This document shows positions 17,325 to 25,919 of a stretch of 64,000 nt of DNA, piece after piece (position 1 is the stretch's first letter; each line of letters opens with the position of its first letter). This stretch comes from Bryobacterales bacterium (GTDB lineage Bacteria > Acidobacteriota > Terriglobia > Bryobacterales > Bryobacteraceae). Below the pieces are notes generated by a model. It searched no databases and was not told the DNA's origin. It saw only the letters and a program-made list of their open reading frames with translations. The position numbers and the translations under genes are program-made. Location of the stretch: assembly GCA_016789905.1 (NCBI GenBank), contig JAEUQC010000172.1, positions 62,001-126,000 of the forward strand. The letters are read 5' to 3'.

Positions 17325-20300
17325 ATGCGGGGGCGGACGGCGCGGATTCTCTGGTTTGTTGCAGCGGTCGCGTCCTTGACGGCGCAGCCGTCGCCCGTGT
17401 GGCGCCGCTTGTTGCCGCCCGGCATGCACTCGCTTCCCGCCGCCGATAGCCGCCATACCTATAGCGTTCTGGTCTCCGTGCCCATTCCTGGGGAGCAGCG
17501 CGTGGCGGGCGGAGCCCGTATTCTCGATGGCGATTCGCCTCTCGCCGGCAAGCCGTTGCACAACGGCGACCCCGATCTCTACACCCTGATTCACGGCCGT
17601 CCCGGCCTCCGTCTTGAACTCACCACGCCCGCCGCCGTCCAAGTGGTTGATCTGGGCGTGGCCGCGAATCTGGAAGCCGAACCGAATAACGACTGGCAGT
17701 CGGCGAACCCGGTGGAGCCCGGCACCACCATCTGGGCTTCCGGTGACGAAGCCCCCTACATCCCCATCGAATTGAGCGCGAAAATCGAACCCAATCCGCA
17801 CGAGGATTGGTACAAGTTCGAGTTCCGCGGCCCGCGGCCTCAGTTGCTCTACTTGAGTCTCGAACTTCTGGACCGGGATAACATCCCCGTCGATGTCAGC
17901 CTCCACCGCCTCGCCGCCGGCAAAATCGAAGAGTTTTCCGCCGGTGAGGACCCCGTCACGATTCCCCACGAAGTGCAGGCGCTGCCGGGCAACAAGTTCA
18001 CCACGCGCCTGCTCACCGAACCGGGCACCTATTACATCCGCGTCAAGCTAACCCACCCGTTTTACCGGCTGCAAACCCGCCTTCAGGACGCGCCTCCCTA
18101 TGCCGATCCGCGGCAGGCCGTTCAAACCGCCGTCGACTATCTCATCGGCGCCGGCGATTCCTGGCACGCCAACACGCCGCGCCGTGGCGGGCTCTTCCAT
18201 CGGGTTTCGAGCAATCATCAGGAAACCACCCTTTGTGTCGCCTGCCACGCTACCCATTTCACGCAGCGCGCGCAGCTCTACGCCGTTCGCCAGGGCTACC
18301 AGGTTCATTACCCGCACCAGCTTTCCTTTCTTGCCGAACGTTTCTATAACAATCCCCGGCCGTTCTATGGCTTCGAAGCCGAAGGCGCCGTCTGGTCCCG
18401 CGTCATCTCCGCTTCGGCCAACGTTCTCAGCCGCATGTCGCATCTGATGCAGGTCTATGAAAAAGAGCTGACCGGAGACCCTCGTCCTGCCTATCACAGC
18501 GGCATCGGCGCCTATCTAAGCCTTTACTACAAGGACCGCGTGAAACTGCCCGGCGATGAGACCAACGGCAACACTCCCCTCGTCAGCGCCTATGAAGTGG
18601 CCTGGTATTCCTGGGAGTCCACGCGCGACGCCTCTATCGCCGCCCTCATCGAGCAGGATCACGAGCTCAAAAACACAATCGATCTCTGCTACCAGACGCT
18701 CGCTCTCGCCGCCATCGACAAGAATCGCCACGCCGAGAAGATCCGCCGCAACGCTGAACGTTTGCTCGGGCTGCAACGTCCCGATGGACAATGGTCGGCC
18801 CGTTTCGACGAAAAATCGTTTCCCGTCGAATTCCAGACTGGCCACGCTCTCTGGGCCCTCCATGCCGCTGGAATTCCGCGGGACAATCCGCAAGTCGCCA
18901 AAGGCCTCGCCTATCTGCTTGGGCGCCAGCAGCCGTTCGGCGGCTGGCTGGACCCGCTCCAAACCTACGAAAACTTTCGCACTCCCTTCCGCGAAACGCA
19001 GATGGCCGTGCTCGCCTTGAGCGCCTACTATCCGGCCGCTGCCAACGGCCCCCGCTGGGGCGCCGCCCCCTCCGGCCCCATCAAAACTCTCGAAGAACTC
19101 AACCGCATCTGGAATACGCCGGACGCCGCCCGTCTCCGCGAAATTGAGGCCCTCACCACCGTTGCCGAACCGCTCCTGCGCGCGCAGGCCCTCGAAACGC
19201 TCGGCCGGCTGGGCCGCGCCGATTCGCTTCCCGTCATCGCCGCTCGTCTGGACGATCCCAGCAAACTCGTCCTTCGCGCCGCCGCCTGGGCCATGCGCCA
19301 GGTCTACAGCCGCCGCCCGGAGGCCTCCGCCCAGCCCTTGCTGAAGGCGCTCGCATCGCCGGTCGAACGCGAGCGTTGGGCCGCCACGCGCGTCTTCGCC
19401 ACCCATTTCGCGGCTCTTGCCAAACGCGACGAGTTCGTTCCGCTTCTCTCCAAACGGATCTCCGATTCCAGTCCCGCCGTCGCCATGCAGGCCATCAAGG
19501 CGGCCTGGCAGTTCTGGTATTGGACCCCGTCGCTTCCCGCGCGCGAGGCGCTGGAAGATGCCGTTCTCGCCGCCATGGCGCAGCCCCAGCACCCTTGGGT
19601 GGAACGGAATTTGAAGGAAGCCGTTTACAACCTGGCCGACGAAAACATCCGCTATCTTTATAACAACTGGGTGCCCGGCCTTGCCCGGCCCGAAGACCGC
19701 GACCGCGCCATTCGCGGACGCCTGGCCATTGAAGACCGTCTTGCCTCGAAGTTCGCCAAGGTGCTTGCATCCAGCCACCGGCAGCAAACGCGCTGGCTGC
19801 TCAGTGGCCTCGGCGAATTCGAACTCCGCCGCGGCGATGTCTACGACCCGTCGGCCGATCGCGCATCCCGGTTCCCCGGCGTCTACAACCGTATCGGCAA
19901 CGATGTCGAACAGATCGTATTCTTCGGCGCCGCGAACACGCGTATGGCCAGGGCGCTCGCGCCACTGCTCACCAGCGACGATCCGGAAATCCGGCGTCTG
20001 GCCCTCCTGGCCGGCCAAATGCTGCGCGACGCCGCGTTCGGCGAAGTCTCCAGAATCGCCGGCCCGCCCGATGCCGCTCGCGACCCCATACTCGCCGCCA
20101 TCAAGGTTGCTCAGCCCGCTCCCGCACGCCGCCCTGGCGCCGGCACCACCCGCGCCGCCGCCGGCGCCGCCCGGCCCGATGACGATTATTTCCGTGGCTA
20201 CGTGGAGCCGGTGCTCACCACTCGCGGCAAAGATGGCCAGGCCTGTGTCCACTGTCACGCCTCCCACACGCTCTTCAACGCCACTCTCACCACCGCGCGC

Positions 20301-20480
20301 AACGTCATTAATCTCGACGACCCCGAAAGCAGTCTGTTGCTCGTCAAACCAACCTCCAGCGCGGAAACCGAAGGCGTCGTGAACGCTAGCAAGGCCGCCC
20401 ATGGGGGCGGAGTTCGCTTTGAAAAAGGTTCCCCGGAGTACAACACGATTCTCAATTGGATTCGTGGCACAAAGCCCTAG
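17325..20480 (+). CDS. Secreted multidomain protein with two CxxCH haem motifs, toroid-type and HEAT-type repeats
   Basis: A 1051-residue exported protein with an unusual mosaic. After a short signal peptide (residues 1-20) comes a beta-rich region with an EPNNDW segment near 120-250, similar to bacterial pre-peptidase-type domains. CVACH occurs at 304-308. From about 440 to 590 there are prenyltransferase/squalene-cyclase-type alpha-alpha repeats with GLQRPDGQWS and LLGRQQPFGGW. From about 630 to 930 there are HEAT-like repeats (EALTTVAEPLLRAQALETLG and similar). CVHCH at 974-978 lies in a C-terminal segment that looks like a small cytochrome c or DUF1549-neighbour haem domain. Each CxxCH should bind covalent haem c in the periplasm. 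The catalytic acid DxDD of squalene cyclases is not seen, so the toroid is probably structural or binding. Confidence 0.75.
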   Translation: MRGRTARILWFVAAVASLTAQPSPVWRRLLPPGMHSLPAADSRHTYSVLVSVPIPGEQRVAGGARILDGDSPLAGKPLHNGDPDLYTLIHGRPGLRLELTTPAAVQVVDLGVAANLEAEPNNDWQSANPVEPGTTIWASGDEAPYIPIELSAKIEPNPHEDWYKFEFRGPRPQLLYLSLELLDRDNIPVDVSLHRLAAGKIEEFSAGEDPVTIPHEVQALPGNKFTTRLLTEPGTYYIRVKLTHPFYRLQTRLQDAPPYADPRQAVQTAVDYLIGAGDSWHANTPRRGGLFHRVSSNHQETTLCVACHATHFTQRAQLYAVRQGYQVHYPHQLSFLAERFYNNPRPFYGFEAEGAVWSRVISASANVLSRMSHLMQVYEKELTGDPRPAYHSGIGAYLSLYYKDRVKLPGDETNGNTPLVSAYEVAWYSWESTRDASIAALIEQDHELKNTIDLCYQTLALAAIDKNRHAEKIRRNAERLLGLQRPDGQWSARFDEKSFPVEFQTGHALWALHAAGIPRDNPQVAKGLAYLLGRQQPFGGWLDPLQTYENFRTPFRETQMAVLALSAYYPAAANGPRWGAAPSGPIKTLEELNRIWNTPDAARLREIEALTTVAEPLLRAQALETLGRLGRADSLPVIAARLDDPSKLVLRAAAWAMRQVYSRRPEASAQPLLKALASPVERERWAATRVFATHFAALAKRDEFVPLLSKRISDSSPAVAMQAIKAAWQFWYWTPSLPAREALEDAVLAAMAQPQHPWVERNLKEAVYNLADENIRYLYNNWVPGLARPEDRDRAIRGRLAIEDRLASKFAKVLASSHRQQTRWLLSGLGEFELRRGDVYDPSADRASRFPGVYNRIGNDVEQIVFFGAANTRMARALAPLLTSDDPEIRRLALLAGQMLRDAAFGEVSRIAGPPDAARDPILAAIKVAQPAPARRPGAGTTRAAAGAARPDDDYFRGYVEPVLTTRGKDGQACVHCHASHTLFNATLTTARNVINLDDPESSLLLVKPTSSAETEGVVNASKAAHGGGVRFEKGSPEYNTILNWIRGTKP

Positions 20481-20482
20481 TC

Positions 20483-21148
20483 ATGCTCAAGCATCCAGCC
20501 GTCCCCTACATAGCCCCGTTCGCTATCTTCATGCTGTTCCTCGCCCTGCAGCCCTACAATCCGCTGCCCGGCGCTATGGAACAGTTTGTCCGCGTCGCCA
20601 TCCTCACCGGGGCCGTCTGGTATTTCTCCCGCTCCGTTCTGGATTTCCGCCTCGCCTCCCCGGCCCTTACAACGCTCTTCGGCATCGCCGTTTTCGTCCT
20701 CTGGATCCTCCCGGACGTTCTGATCCCCGGCTATCGCTCGCACTGGCTGTTCACCAATTCCATTACCGGCGGGGTCTCCAGTTCTATTCCCAGTGAAGAC
20801 CTCCGCTCGCCGTTCGTCCTCGTCTTCCGCGCCATGCGCGCCGCCATTCTTGTCCCCATCATTGAGGAACTTTTCTGGCGCGGCTGGCTCATGCGCTGGA
20901 TCGATAATCCGGATTTCGAAAAAGTACCCTTCGGCCGCTATGCCCATCAGGCGTTCTGGATTTCCGCGCTCCTGTTCGGCTCCGAACACGGCCCCTATTG
21001 GGAAGTCGGCATTATGGCCGGCGCCGCCTACAACTACTGGGCTATCCGCACCAAACGCCTCGGCGATTGCATTTTGGCCCACGGCGTCACCAACCTCTGC
21101 CTGTCGCTCTACACCATCGGCACTGGCAAGTGGGAATACTGGATGTGA
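20483..21148 (+). CDS. CAAX-protease-related integral membrane protein (TIGR03008-like)
   Basis: A 221-residue polytopic membrane protein read from the ATG at 20483, two bases after the preceding stop. It has the ABI/CAAX protease (Rce1-like) motifs: EELFWRGWLMR (EExxxR), a SEHGPYWE segment with the second-motif His, and AHGVTN with the last His. The whole-length pattern, with the YRSHWLF and IPSEDL segments, matches the CAAX prenyl protease-related family TIGR03008 known from exosortase-containing genomes. Relatives are intramembrane metal- or glutamate-dependent peptidases. No exosortase gene is present in the window. Its last 4 bases overlap the GTG of rlmH. Confidence 0.8.
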   Translation: MLKHPAVPYIAPFAIFMLFLALQPYNPLPGAMEQFVRVAILTGAVWYFSRSVLDFRLASPALTTLFGIAVFVLWILPDVLIPGYRSHWLFTNSITGGVSSSIPSEDLRSPFVLVFRAMRAAILVPIIEELFWRGWLMRWIDNPDFEKVPFGRYAHQAFWISALLFGSEHGPYWEVGIMAGAAYNYWAIRTKRLGDCILAHGVTNLCLSLYTIGTGKWEYWM

Positions 21149-21564
21149 AAATCTTTCTCTACTTCATCGGCCGCCCCAAAGACGCTCCCGCCAACGCTAT
21201 CGCCCAGGATTTTCTCTCCCGCGCCGCCCGTTTCGCCCCCTGCGAAATGCGTGAAATCAACCCCGCGAAATTCGACATCCCTGCCCGCCACCCCGCTGCC
21301 AAAAAGATCTATCTCGACCCCTTCGGCAAGGAACTGGACTCCCTGCAATTCTCCAAACTCCTCGACGCCGCCGCCACGCACGGTCAGGATCTCGTCTTCC
21401 TCATCGGCGCTCATGAAGGTCTCACCCCCGCGCAGCGCCAGCAGGCGGATCTGCTCCTGTCCCTGTCGAAAATGACCTTCCCCCACGAGCTCGCCCGCGC
21501 CATGCTCGCCGAACAGATATACCGCGCCTTCGCCATTCTCAAGAATCATCCCTACGTCAGGTAA
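21145..21564 (+). CDS. rlmH: 23S rRNA (pseudouridine1915-N3)-methyltransferase RlmH
   Basis: A 139-residue SPOUT-fold methyltransferase that methylates pseudouridine 1915 in helix 69 of 23S rRNA using S-adenosylmethionine. The start is the GTG at 21145, overlapping the CAAX-like gene's stop by 4 bp, which gives the N-terminus VKIFLYFIGRP. The SAM-binding knot is visible as FLIGAHEGL and the C-terminal signature as LSLSKMTFPHELARAMLAEQ. In canonical RlmH the glycine loop reads IGGADG; here it is IGAHEG, a modest change. Length is a little below the usual 155 because the N-terminal third is compact. It sits 16 bp before accD in a housekeeping stretch. Confidence 0.92.
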   Translation: MKIFLYFIGRPKDAPANAIAQDFLSRAARFAPCEMREINPAKFDIPARHPAAKKIYLDPFGKELDSLQFSKLLDAAATHGQDLVFLIGAHEGLTPAQRQQADLLLSLSKMTFPHELARAMLAEQIYRAFAILKNHPYVR

Positions 21565-21580
21565 GCGATAATATGAGGAT

Positions 21581-22438
21581 ATGGCCTGGTGGAATCGGAA
21601 AGCCCCGAGCGTAAGCCCAACCCCTGATGAAGAGCGCCGCGTTAAGACCGAAGGTCTTTGGGAGAAGTGCGACGGCTGCGGCCAAATCATCTGGAAAAAA
21701 GAGCTCGATGAATCCCAGCAGGTCTGCGCCAAATGCGGCTACCACTTCAAGCTGAGCGCCGAAGAACGCCTGCAAATGCTCTTCGACGACGGTGTGTATG
21801 AGGAGTTTGACCGTAACCTGCGCTCCACCGATCCGCTCGATTTTGTCGATTCCAAGCCCTACAAAGACCGGCTCACCGCCATGCGCAAAAGCACCGGCCA
21901 TGCCGATGCCATCATCGCCGCCGCCGGAAAACTGCACGGCCGCCGCGTGCAGATCTGTGCGCTCAATCTGCGTTTTGTCGGCGGCTCCATGGGCGCCGTC
22001 GTCGGTGAAACCATCGCCCGCGCCATTGACCGTTGCCTGGCGGAAAATTGCCCGCTCGTGGTCGTCTCCGCCTCCGGCGGCGCCCGTATGCAGGAGGGCG
22101 CAGTCAGCCTCATGCAGATGGCGAAAATTTCGGCCGGCCTCATGAAGCTCGACGAGGCCGCCCTCCCCTACATCAGCGTCATGACGGACCCCACCACCGG
22201 CGGCGTCACCGCCAGCTTCGCCATGCTGGGCGATCTCAATATCGGCGAGCCCGGCGCGCTCATCGGTTTCGCCGGCCCTCGCGTCATCGAACAGACCATC
22301 CGGCAGAAACTGCCCGAAGGCTTCCAACGCTCCGAATTCCTCGTGAAACACGGCTTTCTCGATGCAGTGGTCCCCCGTTCGGACTTGCGGCAGTACATCG
22401 CCCAATCGTTCGACTTCTTCTGTGGACCCCTCAAGTGA
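21581..22438 (+). CDS. accD: Acetyl-CoA carboxylase carboxyltransferase subunit beta
   Basis: A 285-residue protein with the N-terminal zinc ribbon (C30, C33, C49, C52) and the crotonase-fold carboxyltransferase core. Motifs include GKLHGRRVQ, FVGGSMGAVVGE, the oxyanion-hole loop SASGGARMQEG and GDLNIGEPGALIGFAGPRVIEQT. AccD with AccA transfers carboxyl from carboxybiotin to acetyl-CoA, making malonyl-CoA for fatty-acid synthesis in the cytoplasm. Length is standard. The stop codon overlaps the GTG of the following amidohydrolase by 4 bp. accA is not in the window. Confidence 0.96.
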   Translation: MAWWNRKAPSVSPTPDEERRVKTEGLWEKCDGCGQIIWKKELDESQQVCAKCGYHFKLSAEERLQMLFDDGVYEEFDRNLRSTDPLDFVDSKPYKDRLTAMRKSTGHADAIIAAAGKLHGRRVQICALNLRFVGGSMGAVVGETIARAIDRCLAENCPLVVVSASGGARMQEGAVSLMQMAKISAGLMKLDEAALPYISVMTDPTTGGVTASFAMLGDLNIGEPGALIGFAGPRVIEQTIRQKLPEGFQRSEFLVKHGFLDAVVPRSDLRQYIAQSFDFFCGPLK

Positions 22439-23991
22439 TACGCATACTCCTGCTGCTCTCCGCCGTGGCATTCGCCGCCGATTTTGACTTTCTCATCCGC
22501 AACGGCCGTGTCGTTGACGGCTCCGGCAATCCCTGGTTCCGCGCCGATGTGGGCGTCAAGGATGGCCGCATCGCCGCCATCGGCAACCTCACCGGCAAAA
22601 CCGCGGACAAATCCATCGACGCCGCCGGCCGCGTGGTCGCCCCCGGTTTCATTGATGTCCACACGCACGTCGAAGGCGCCGTGGAACTCAACCCCATGGG
22701 CGCCAATTATCTCCTCGATGGCGTCACCACCATCGTCACCGGCAATTGCGGCGGCTCCCGCGTCGATCTCAAGGCCTGGTTCGAAAGGCTGGAATCCCTG
22801 AAGCTCGGCCTCAATCTTGCCACTCTTATTGGGCACAATTCGGTCCGGCGCGAAGTCATGGGCACATCCAATCGTCTGGCCAGCGACGAAGAGATCGCCA
22901 AAATGCAGGCGCTCGTCGACCAGGCCATGCGCGATGGCGCCGTCGGCTTCTCCACCGGCCTCATCTACATTCCCGGCACCTATTCCGATACGCGGGAAGT
23001 GGTCGCGCTGGGCAAGGCCGCCGGCAAATACAATGCGGTCTACGCCAGCCACATGCGCGATGAAGGCCACAAGGTGAAGGAGGCCATCACCGAAGCCGTC
23101 ACCGTCGGACGCGAAGCCGGTCTCCGCGTGCAGATTAGCCACTTCAAAATCGACTCCCCTCGCATCTGGGGCAAAAGCACGGAGAGCCTCGCCCTGGTCG
23201 AAAGCTTCCGCAAGCAGGGTGTCGATGTCGTCGTCGATCAATACCCATACGATCACGCCTCCACCAACCTCGGCATCACACTCCCCAGTTGGGCCCTCGC
23301 CGACGGGCAGAAGGCAATCGAAGAACGCCTGGCCTCCCCCGAAACCCGCGCCCGCATCGCTGCTGAGATGAAGAAGCAGTTGGATTCGCTCGGCCACAAA
23401 GACTTCTCCTACGCCATTGTCGCCAACCATGCTGCCAACCCCGATCTCAACGGCAAGAATATTTCGGAGATCAACAAAGCCGCCGGCCGTGCGGCCACTC
23501 TCGACAACGAAGTGGAGACCATTCTCCAAATGATGGTCGCCGGTGGCGCGCAAATGGTCTACCATTCCATGGGCATGGAGGATGTGGAGCGCATTCTCAG
23601 ATACCCCAACACCGCCATTGCCTCCGATGGCGGCATCCGCGAATTCGGCTCCGGCATGCCCCATCCGCGCAGTTACGGCACCAACGCCCGCGTGCTCAAT
23701 GAGTTCGTTCGTGTTCGCGGTGTGCTCACGCTCGAAGACGCCATCCGCCGCATGACCTCGCTCCCGGCCCGCACCTTCCGCTTCACCGATCGCGGTCTGC
23801 TCAAACCCGGTTTTGCCGCCGATATCCTCGTCTTCGACCCCGCCAAGGTCCGCGACCTCTCCACCTACGCTGACCCCCACCACTACACCGAAGGTTTTGA
23901 CCACGTCCTCGTCAACGGCCAGGCCGTTGTCAGCGAAGGGAAATTGAACGAAGTCCGGCCCGGCCGCGTCCTTCGCCATAAAGCAGAATGA
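22435..23991 (+). CDS. Secreted N-acyl-D-amino-acid deacylase-type amidohydrolase
   Basis: A 518-residue member of the amidohydrolase superfamily starting at a GTG at 22435. A short signal peptide (ILLLLSAVAFAA) implies export. FLIRNGRVVDGSGN and the metal motif FIDVHTHVEG (HxH) are typical of D-aminoacylase/dihydroorotase-like enzymes. TGNCGG, the metal-bridging region around SHMRDEG, ISHFK and a late ASDGGIREFG (Asp) follow, all in D-aminoacylase order. The family removes N-acyl groups from D-amino acids, using one or two zinc ions. It overlaps both accD and the ABC-F gene by 4 bp. A link to the GNAT/racemase pair at 5.3-7.2 kb is worth considering, but they are 15 kb apart and this enzyme appears periplasmic. 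Confidence 0.88.
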   Translation: MIRILLLLSAVAFAADFDFLIRNGRVVDGSGNPWFRADVGVKDGRIAAIGNLTGKTADKSIDAAGRVVAPGFIDVHTHVEGAVELNPMGANYLLDGVTTIVTGNCGGSRVDLKAWFERLESLKLGLNLATLIGHNSVRREVMGTSNRLASDEEIAKMQALVDQAMRDGAVGFSTGLIYIPGTYSDTREVVALGKAAGKYNAVYASHMRDEGHKVKEAITEAVTVGREAGLRVQISHFKIDSPRIWGKSTESLALVESFRKQGVDVVVDQYPYDHASTNLGITLPSWALADGQKAIEERLASPETRARIAAEMKKQLDSLGHKDFSYAIVANHAANPDLNGKNISEINKAAGRAATLDNEVETILQMMVAGGAQMVYHSMGMEDVERILRYPNTAIASDGGIREFGSGMPHPRSYGTNARVLNEFVRVRGVLTLEDAIRRMTSLPARTFRFTDRGLLKPGFAADILVFDPAKVRDLSTYADPHHYTEGFDHVLVNGQAVVSEGKLNEVRPGRVLRHKAE

Positions 23992-25919
23992 TCTCGCTCA
24001 ACGCTGCCGGAAAACGTTTCGGCCCGAAACTGTTGTTTGAAAACGTCACCTGGCTCGTTACGCCGCAGGAAAAAACGGGTCTTGTCGGCGGCAACGGCAC
24101 CGGCAAAACCACGCTCCTGAAGATCCTTGCCGGAACCGAAGAACTCGATTACGGCACCATCGGCTTCACCAAGGGCATGACCATCGGCTATCTGCCTCAG
24201 GATGGCCTATCCCTCCGCGGACGCACCGTTTTCGCGGAATGCATGAGCGTCTTTGACGATCTCCGCGATATGGAAGTGGAGATGGAGGCGCTCACCCACA
24301 AAATGTCGGAGCTCGATCCGGCCAGCCCCGAATATCTTGCCGTCACCGAACGTTTCCACCGCGTGGAAAACGAGTTCACCACCCGCGACGGCTACAATAT
24401 CGAATCGCAAGTAGGAATGGTCCTCGATGGCCTCGGCTTCGCCAAGGAAGACTGGCATCGCTACACCGAAGAGTTTTCCGGCGGCTGGCAAATGCGGATA
24501 GCCCTGGGTAAGTTGCTCCTCCAAAAGCCCAGCCTGCTTCTGCTCGACGAACCTACCAACCATCTCGATCTTGAAGCCCGCAACTGGCTGGAAGATTATC
24601 TCGTCAATTACCCCTACGCCTATGTGATGATCTCCCATGATCGTTACTTTCTCGACACCACGGTCAAGCGCATCGTCGAACTCTGGAACAAAAACATGCA
24701 CTTCTACTCCGGGAACTATGAAAAGTACCTGCAGCAGAAGACCGAACGCCGCGAACAGCTCGAAGCGGCGTACAAAAACCAGCGCGAACGCATTGAGGCT
24801 CTCGAAGCGTTCATCAACCGCTTCCGCTATCAGGCCACCAAGGCCAAACAGGTCCAGAGCCGCATCAAAGAGCTCGAGAAAATCGAGCGTATCGAAATCC
24901 CGAACGAAGAAAAGGCGATTCACTTTTCGTTCCCGCAGCCCAAGCCGTCCGGCCGCAATGTCGCCGAATTCCGCGGTGTCTCCAAGTCCTACGGCGACAA
25001 ACACGTCTTCAGCGCCGTCGATTTCGTCATCGAACGTGGCGAGCGCATCGCCCTGGTCGGCCACAACGGCGCCGGCAAATCGACGCTCATCAAATTGCTC
25101 GCCGGCACCGAACCGGTTACTCGCGGCGAATACACCCTCGGCCACAACGTGGAACTCGATTACTTCGCCCAGGATCAGTACAAAGAACTCGACCCCGACG
25201 CCCGCATGTTGGACGACCTCACCAGCCTTGCCGGCCTTAAGACCCAAACCGAACTCCGCAGCCTGCTCGGCTGTTTCCTTTTCTCCGAAGACGACGTTTT
25301 CAAACGCATCGGCGTGCTTTCCGGCGGCGAACGCAACCGCTATGCCCTCTGCAAGATGATGCTCCGCCCGTCGAACTTCATCCTGCTCGACGAACCCACC
25401 AACCACCTCGACTTGCGCGCCAAGGATATTCTCTTAAACGCCCTGGAAACCTACACCGGCACCGTGGTCTTCGTCTCCCACGACCGTTACTTCATCGATA
25501 AACTCGCCACCAAAGTCTACGAAGTCGGCGATGGCGGCGTGGAAGTCTACCCCGGCAACTACGAAGAGTACATCTGGCGGAAGTCGGGCGGCGCGCAAAA
25601 GATGCAGGCCGAAATCGTGCAACGGCAGCAGCCCGCCGCCGTCGCCGCGCCGGCCGCGCCCGCTCCGGTGGAAGCCGCGCCGAAGAAGAAGATCAATCCC
25701 ATCAAGCTGAAGTTGCTGCAGGATCGTGTTGCCCAACTCGAAGCGGGCATCGCGCAAACGGAAACCGCCATCGCCGCCGCCGAAGACGGCCTGGCCAATT
25801 TCACCAGCGCCGAAGAATCGGCCCGCCTCGGCGTGGAACTCGCCGCTTTGCGCGCCAAACACGAAGGGCTTCTCTCGGAGTGGGAATCGGCTTCGGAGGC
25901 CCTCGCCGAGGTCAGCTAA
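23988..25919 (+). CDS. ABC-F family ATPase
   Basis: A 643-residue soluble protein with two ABC nucleotide-binding domains and no membrane segments. The first domain shows Walker A GGNGTGKTT, signature FSGGWQMR and Walker B LLLLDEPTNHLD. The second shows GHNGAGKST, LSGGERNRYALC and ILLDEPTNHLDL. The linker around residues 240-320 is charged and helical, the P-site tRNA interaction motif of ABC-F factors. The C-terminal ~100 residues are an Ala/Lys-rich helical coiled-coil extension, as in Uup-type members. ABC-F proteins act on ribosomes in translation or antibiotic protection; here Uup- or EttA-like housekeeping is likeliest. Its stop codon overlaps that of the convergent gene by 4 bp. Confidence 0.92.
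   Translation: MISLNAAGKRFGPKLLFENVTWLVTPQEKTGLVGGNGTGKTTLLKILAGTEELDYGTIGFTKGMTIGYLPQDGLSLRGRTVFAECMSVFDDLRDMEVEMEALTHKMSELDPASPEYLAVTERFHRVENEFTTRDGYNIESQVGMVLDGLGFAKEDWHRYTEEFSGGWQMRIALGKLLLQKPSLLLLDEPTNHLDLEARNWLEDYLVNYPYAYVMISHDRYFLDTTVKRIVELWNKNMHFYSGNYEKYLQQKTERREQLEAAYKNQRERIEALEAFINRFRYQATKAKQVQSRIKELEKIERIEIPNEEKAIHFSFPQPKPSGRNVAEFRGVSKSYGDKHVFSAVDFVIERGERIALVGHNGAGKSTLIKLLAGTEPVTRGEYTLGHNVELDYFAQDQYKELDPDARMLDDLTSLAGLKTQTELRSLLGCFLFSEDDVFKRIGVLSGGERNRYALCKMMLRPSNFILLDEPTNHLDLRAKDILLNALETYTGTVVFVSHDRYFIDKLATKVYEVGDGGVEVYPGNYEEYIWRKSGGAQKMQAEIVQRQQPAAVAAPAAPAPVEAAPKKKINPIKLKLLQDRVAQLEAGIAQTETAIAAAEDGLANFTSAEESARLGVELAALRAKHEGLLSEWESASEALAEVS

Noticed and set aside
18516..20402. A 628-codon minus-strand frame inside the haem-motif protein gene
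   Set aside because: It shows no ribosome site or motif, and the plus frame has signal peptide, repeats and CxxCH motifs.
22033..22434. N-terminal extension of the D-aminoacylase-type gene into accD
   Set aside because: It would overlap accD by 400 bases and bury the signal peptide. The GTG at 22435 gives a natural leader and 4-bp overlap.
22168..23979. A 603-codon minus-strand frame opposite the D-aminoacylase-type gene
   Set aside because: The composition is Gly/Ala/Asp-rich without features. The amidohydrolase metal motifs are on the plus strand.
24207..25406. A 399-codon minus-strand frame opposite the ABC-F gene
   Set aside because: It is a mirror of the two ATPase domains. Walker and signature motifs are on the plus strand.
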